NCBI RefSeq assembly: GCF_026212465.1
Contig: NC_080062.1
Location: 6,995,297 to 7,059,296, forward strand
Direction of reading: 5' to 3'
Origin: Amaranthus tricolor
Taxonomy: Eukaryota; Streptophyta; Magnoliopsida; Caryophyllales; Amaranthaceae
Length of the DNA stretch: 64,000 bases
In this document: one piece after another, positions 59,464 through 64,000 of the stretch
How positions within the stretch are numbered: the first letter of the stretch is position 1
How the letters are laid out: every line of letters starts with the position of its first letter
The notes under the pieces: generated by a model
What the model saw: the letters and a program-made list of their open reading frames with translations, nothing else
What the model was told of the DNA's origin: nothing
Database searches by the model: none
Program-made: the position numbers and the translations under genes

Positions 59464-62400
59464 TCAAACCGCTTTATTCCTGCACTTCCAAATATGATAG
59501 AACGTGCAAGTAAAAATGGATGTTAACACTTGCTGCTTGGTTTTGGATAGACGACGATTCCTAAAATTCATGTGAGTGATTGGCTTCAAGGAGATTCCAA
59601 TCCATGATTTGACCGCCTCCACACATAAACGACTAAAAGAGCAATTATAGAAAAGATGTCTATGAGTCTCAGGTTGTAAACCACACAAGGGACATGAGTG
59701 ATCAACCACCACTCCCAACTGAAAAAGCTTCTCTTTGGTCTTTAGTCCTTGTCTAGCTATTAACCAAAAAACAAACCTAGTCTTGGGTATCGAAATCCTA
59801 TTCCACACTAGGTGTCTCCAACGAACCTTATGCTGATTCGCCAAACTATGTTCATAATCCTCCTTGATGGAATAGTTTGTGCTGCATATCCAAATTCTTA
59901 AGGCTACAGTCACTGCACAAAAGTTTTTTAATAGTCCAACTAGCTGTGACAGGAGCATCAAAGATTTCTCATCTTCCCCCTTTGGTATATACACCATGTA
60001 CCCACTTGACCCATAAGGACTCCTGTAGAGTATGAATACGCCAAGCTAAGTTATCAACAGCTGCCTGATTCCAAATATGAATGTTCCTCCCACTAAGACC
60101 ACCTACCATTTTGGGAGTGCAAACCTCCCTCCAATTAACGTTTCCCGATTTATGGGATTGAGAAACCCCAAACCAAAGAAAAGAATGACATATGAAATTA
60201 ACAATATTACCCTCTTGGGCAAAATGAAAATTTGACACCAGTATGAAGAAATTCCCATCAAAACTAAATTGATAAGCTGTTGACGAGTTACATACGAGAG
60301 GTGTTTAGCTTGCCAAGAACTAATGTGTTTAGTCATCATATCAGCCAATTTTCACAATCTACGATACTAAGATGCTTGGAATATAGAGCAACCCACAAGT
60401 ATTTGAACTGAAGAGTACCCAGATTGAACTGAGAAGTGTTTCGGATATCCTCTTTGATGGTGCTCTGAACCCCAGCCAAATAGATTGCAGGTTTACCAGA
60501 GTTAGCGTGGAGCCCGGTGATTTTAGAGAAACCTTTAATACAATCACAAATAGTTCGCACTGATGAAAGATCTCCTTTGCAAAATATCATTTGGTCATCC
60601 GCAAAGCACAAGTGAGTTAGCTTAATGACTTTACATCTAGGATGAAAGCCGAAGGTACCAACAACGCGTTTCAAACTCCTAGACAAATACTCTATCCCAA
60701 GAACAAATAATAAGGGAGAAAGAGGATCACCTTGCCTTAAACCTCGCTTAGCCACAAAAAATTTGGTGGGAGAGCCATTAATCATCAAGACATAGCTAGT
60801 GGATGTGATACAGGTCATGATGATTTTGGTGAACTTGTGGGGAAAGTTAAGACCACCATCATCTCCTTGATAAACTGCCAATTCATCGTATCATAAGCTT
60901 TACATAAATCAATCTTCATAAGACAACTCGGGGCACAATTTTGTCTAGCATAATGCTTGACAAGGTCCTGACAAAGCAAGATGTTAGGCATAATACTTCT
61001 ACCTGCCACAAAAGCTCCTTGAGCTTGATCAATCAGAAAATCCAACACAAGTCGAAGCTTAGAACAAATGAGCTTAGAAATACATTTATAAAGCACATGA
61101 CAATAAGAGATTGGTCGGAAATTACCTGGATGTAAGGGATTAGGAACTTTAGGAATCAATGTAATGATCGTGTTATTCCAACTCTTGAGCATCTTGCCAT
61201 TCTCAAAGAATTGACTAACTGCCTTAACGATATCATCTCCTAAAATCTCCTAAGAAGCCTTATAGAAGCCACTGTTATAACCATCTAAACCTAAGGCCTT
61301 ATCATCTAGGATACTCCACAAAGCATGCTTAATCTCTGCAGGGGTGAACTTGAGATCGACCATCGTATGACGATTAGACGATAGGATTGGGCCTTGATAA
61401 ACTGTATCAATATTGATTGGAACCCAATCCTTATCCTTAAAGAAAAATAACTCAAAGTAAAACTCAAAGAACGGCTGATGAATCTGAGGCAGATCAGAGA
61501 TATCCTTCCCCTTAAAACGGATAAACATGATTTTATTATGACGTATCCTGTGCTTAATGCTTTGATAAAAGAAAGCATTATTATCATCTCCGAATCTGAC
61601 CCAATTCATCTTAGCTTTTTTTTAAGGGTAGAATCCAACTCTTGCTGAAGATGACGAAGCAAAACAATAGCATTCTTCTCTTGGGAAGCTAAGGTCTGAT
61701 CATCCAGATTACCATGAAGCAGGTTTTGCTAGTAGTGAAGCTCAAATTTAGCTTTTTAAACCTCCACTTGAACATGCTATTCACCATAAATAAGAGTTAA
61801 TTTAGATTTAAGCAATCTCAGTTTTTGCATGATTTGATAACTAACAAAACCCTCAATGTCTATGCACCAATGATCCCAAATGATGTCAATGAAACCCTCC
61901 TTCTAAGCCCAACAATTGAAAAAACGAAAAGGTTTTTTTGAGTGTTGAAGAGGAGAAAAGGAGACAAGCATGGGAGTATGATTGTATTCTCCTTTAGCAA
62001 GAAATTAAACCAATAAAGTGAGGAAACAATCCTCTCATTGATCATTCCCTAGCACTCTATCAATTTCACTCATAACCCGATTGTAACCGGCTTACTTATT
62101 AGACCAAGTAAAGAATCTCCCATGGTATTTCAAGTCATGCACACTACATATCACCATACAATCTCTAAGAGGTTGAACTTCCGATAAACGTACCGGGGAG
62201 CCTATCCGCTCATCAAGATTAGCAACATAGTTAAAATCTCCTAAAAGAATCCAAGGTGAGTGATTGTTTGACTCATAGCCCGAAGATCAGAGAATAAGTG
62301 TTGACGCTCGTTTTTGTCATTAGATACATACACCAAGGTACAAACAAACTCATCACCACTATTTGGAGAGACAACAACATGAATATATTGACTTTGACAA

Positions 62401-62660
62401 CTCAAAATGTCCACATGCACATCCTCACCTTTCCATCCTACTATAATACGGCCACCATCATGCCAAGCCAACTTAGTTGTAATACACCAATCGGGAAACA
62501 TACGAAGATAAAGCGCCCCCAATCCTTTACGCTTTACTTTGGTTTCAAGGAGACCAATAAGACTAAGATTGTGGTAAGAGATGAAACGAGCCACCTCAAA
62601 CTGTTTCCTAGTCTTATTAACACCCCTTACATTTCATATACCAAACCTAATCATCACCCT
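59464..62660 (-). pseudogene. LINE ORF2: endonuclease and reverse transcriptase, multiply broken
   Basis: From the 5' side: NVRGVNKTRKQFEV with the expected Trp codon now TGA, then LIGLLETKV, GDFNYVANLDERIGSPV (endonuclease) near 62200-62270, LTLIYGE-region debris, and FGDDNNAFFYQSIKHR (61609 on). Reverse transcriptase follows with FRPISYCHVLYKCISKL, AFVAGRSI and CFADDQMIF (the catalytic Y/FADD, near 60590-60615). It ends with RHLVWNRISIPKTRFVFWL and CPLCGLQPETHRHLFYNC (zf-RVT). At least five frame breaks or stops separate these blocks (for example near 62240, 61615, 61250, 60340 and 59980). Confidence 0.88.
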
Positions 62661-62844
62661 CGATGGGATCAGCTCCCAGCGCTATAACATTCGAAAGATC
62701 AACAGCCTCACTAGCATCATGCTCCATATTCAAGACATTAAAACCATTACTAAGAAGTAAAGGGGGTAGTCTCACCAAATCTGCAGAAGAAGTCCACACA
62801 GAGGAAGAGGCAGCAACAACTTGACCAAGAGCTACCTTTGTCTG

Positions 62845-64000
62845 CTAAAGCATATCAGAACAACCAAGCTGTTGTGTTGAATCAAAACTAGAGGCTACCT
62901 TAGGTATTAAATCACCTTGATCAAGTTGTTGTGCAGGACCAGACCTGGTGTCTATATCAGGTGGTTGAACAGCAGAATCAGATGAATTCTGACCAAATTG
63001 TTGAGAACTGTCAAGCCCCACATCATCCTTCTTGCCTCCTTGTTGATGTTCGGTACGAACCCGAGGTTGAAAAGCTTTCCTCAATGGTCCAAAACCATCC
63101 TCATCTACTTGTAGCTGAGTCTTAGACAAACCCATCCTACAAGTATCAATCACATGGCCAAAATGTGCACATTTTGTACACCATGAAGGAAGCCAATCAT
63201 ATTGAACCCGTTGGGTTATAAGTTCATCATTTTCATTGGAGAAAAAGAGCTTCTTAGGAAAACCATCCACTAAACTCATATCAACCAAAACTCTAGCATA
63301 TAACATCCTAGCCTTGGTCAGAGTGGCATTATCCATTTTCAAAACGTTATCCAAATACCCTACGATCTTCCTCAACATGCTTTCGGTCCAGTACCAGACA
63401 TCCAGATTAGGTAATTTGACCCACACCGGAATAGAGATTAGACTAGACTTCTCATATGATATATTCGGGTAACATGGCTTAACTATGAAAGGCTTCTTGT
63501 CGAAGAGGATGCCATTCATATTGCAAGCCTGATCCTGATGTTCCTTCAACGCAAACCGTACAAGAAAAATACCTCTATTAACCATGCCAATTTATCAATC
63601 TGAAAGTCCTTCCATATACGACGAATGAATCCATCTATAACATGAAGAGGGGGGTTGGCACTAGTGACAAACACAAACAACAGAGAGCTCCCAATACTTA
63701 ATCTTAGGCTCCACATCTAATTTAGTAATTTTTGCAATTCGTCAAGCAGTTGGTGGTGAGGGACTAGGGTTCACAACATGTGGAATAAAGAAACAAACAA
63801 CAGGCACCAGATCAGGAGAAGAAGGATGAACAGCAGGAGGATCAGAGGGTTTACCTGACCGCGGATTAGAGCCCTTCAACACCGAAATCCAGCTTAGACC
63901 GACGATTTCACGTCTTGGATAATGCTGAGGAAGCGAACTGGATGCAAGGTTATCCTCTTTTGACAGAGAGGATTGAAAAAGATACCTTTCCGGAGATGAT
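62845..64000 (-). pseudogene. LINE ORF1: DUF4283 and CCHC zinc-knuckle protein, partial
   Basis: The main open part (63585-62845) reads MVNRGIFLVRFALKEHQDQA, IPVWVKLPNLDVWYW, and a zinc knuckle CTKCAHFGHVIDTC, then a Gln/Ser-rich tail. Upstream the family sequence continues in another frame (PPLHVIDGFIRRIWKDFQID, 63600-63660) and to the window edge, so the first part is frame-shifted. ORF1 proteins of this type bind the element's RNA. Confidence 0.82.

Larger units (their letters stand above)
59079..64000 (-). mobile_element. LINE (non-LTR) retrotransposon, decayed, 5' end outside window
   Basis: On the minus strand the order is ORF1 (DUF4283-type with zinc knuckle), endonuclease, reverse transcriptase, zf-RVT, 3' UTR and an A-tail (plus-strand T-run at about 59078-59087). 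This is the layout of plant L1-type LINEs. Both frames contain several stops and shifts. A 30-bp homopolymer (A on the plus strand, 59239-59268) lies in the 3' UTR. The 5' end is beyond position 64000. Confidence 0.9.

Overview
This window is nuclear DNA of a flowering plant. It is AT-rich, its genes have long introns, and plant-type transposons are nested through it. The ATP synthase b' protein closely resembles the spinach form as I remember it, so Amaranthaceae/Caryophyllales (spinach, beet, amaranth or quinoa relatives) is the best guess; the species is not determined.

Four host genes can be modelled. (1) A ubiquitin-fold protein of the U11/U12-25K type lies on the plus strand, with four coding exons between 5206 and 10639. 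(2) ATPG, the nuclear gene for chloroplast ATP synthase subunit b', has a single exon at 14224-14889, plus strand. (3) A KEG-related protein kinase with a C-terminal membrane segment, probably KOC1, has four coding exons between 29187 and 32595, plus strand. (4) PII1/MRC, a plastid coiled-coil protein of starch initiation, has two exons between 38046 and 33542, minus strand. From memory, Arabidopsis carries the same neighbours on chromosome 4 (AT4G32270, 32260, 32250, 32190), which supports the assignments. The last three genes all encode plastid proteins.

Mobile DNA fills the rest. At 138-4679 is a 4.5 kb mariner-like element with a broken DD39D transposase. It also holds an unrelated leader region and small ORF on the opposite strand. 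A solo LTR, MITEs and a cluster of hairpin motifs sit in the introns of gene 1. A Mutator-type element with a perfect 9-bp target duplication lies at 12579-13807, and a tRNA-Leu relic without an anticodon arm at 17930-17981. A CACTA element with two decayed transposase genes spans 20225-24875. A MITE sits between two (TA)n tracts at 25709-26122, and a solo LTR at 26309-26856.

Downstream of PII1 are a 3.1 kb solo LTR (38546-41682) and a complete Cassandra TRIM retrotransposon whose LTRs carry 5S rRNA-like sequence (43574-44201). Cassandra is inserted in one arm of a 500-bp foldback MITE, which itself sits in an (ATT)n repeat. A second CACTA element (47503-51238) contains a LINE fragment and a 1.5 kb TTA-rich satellite. 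From 51.2 to 59 kb I see no gene, only small repeats. The right edge (59.08 kb to the window end) is a decayed LINE on the minus strand that runs out of the window.

Gene models were built by eye from conserved protein motifs and splice signals. Transposon boundaries rest on terminal repeats and target-site duplications read directly from the sequence.
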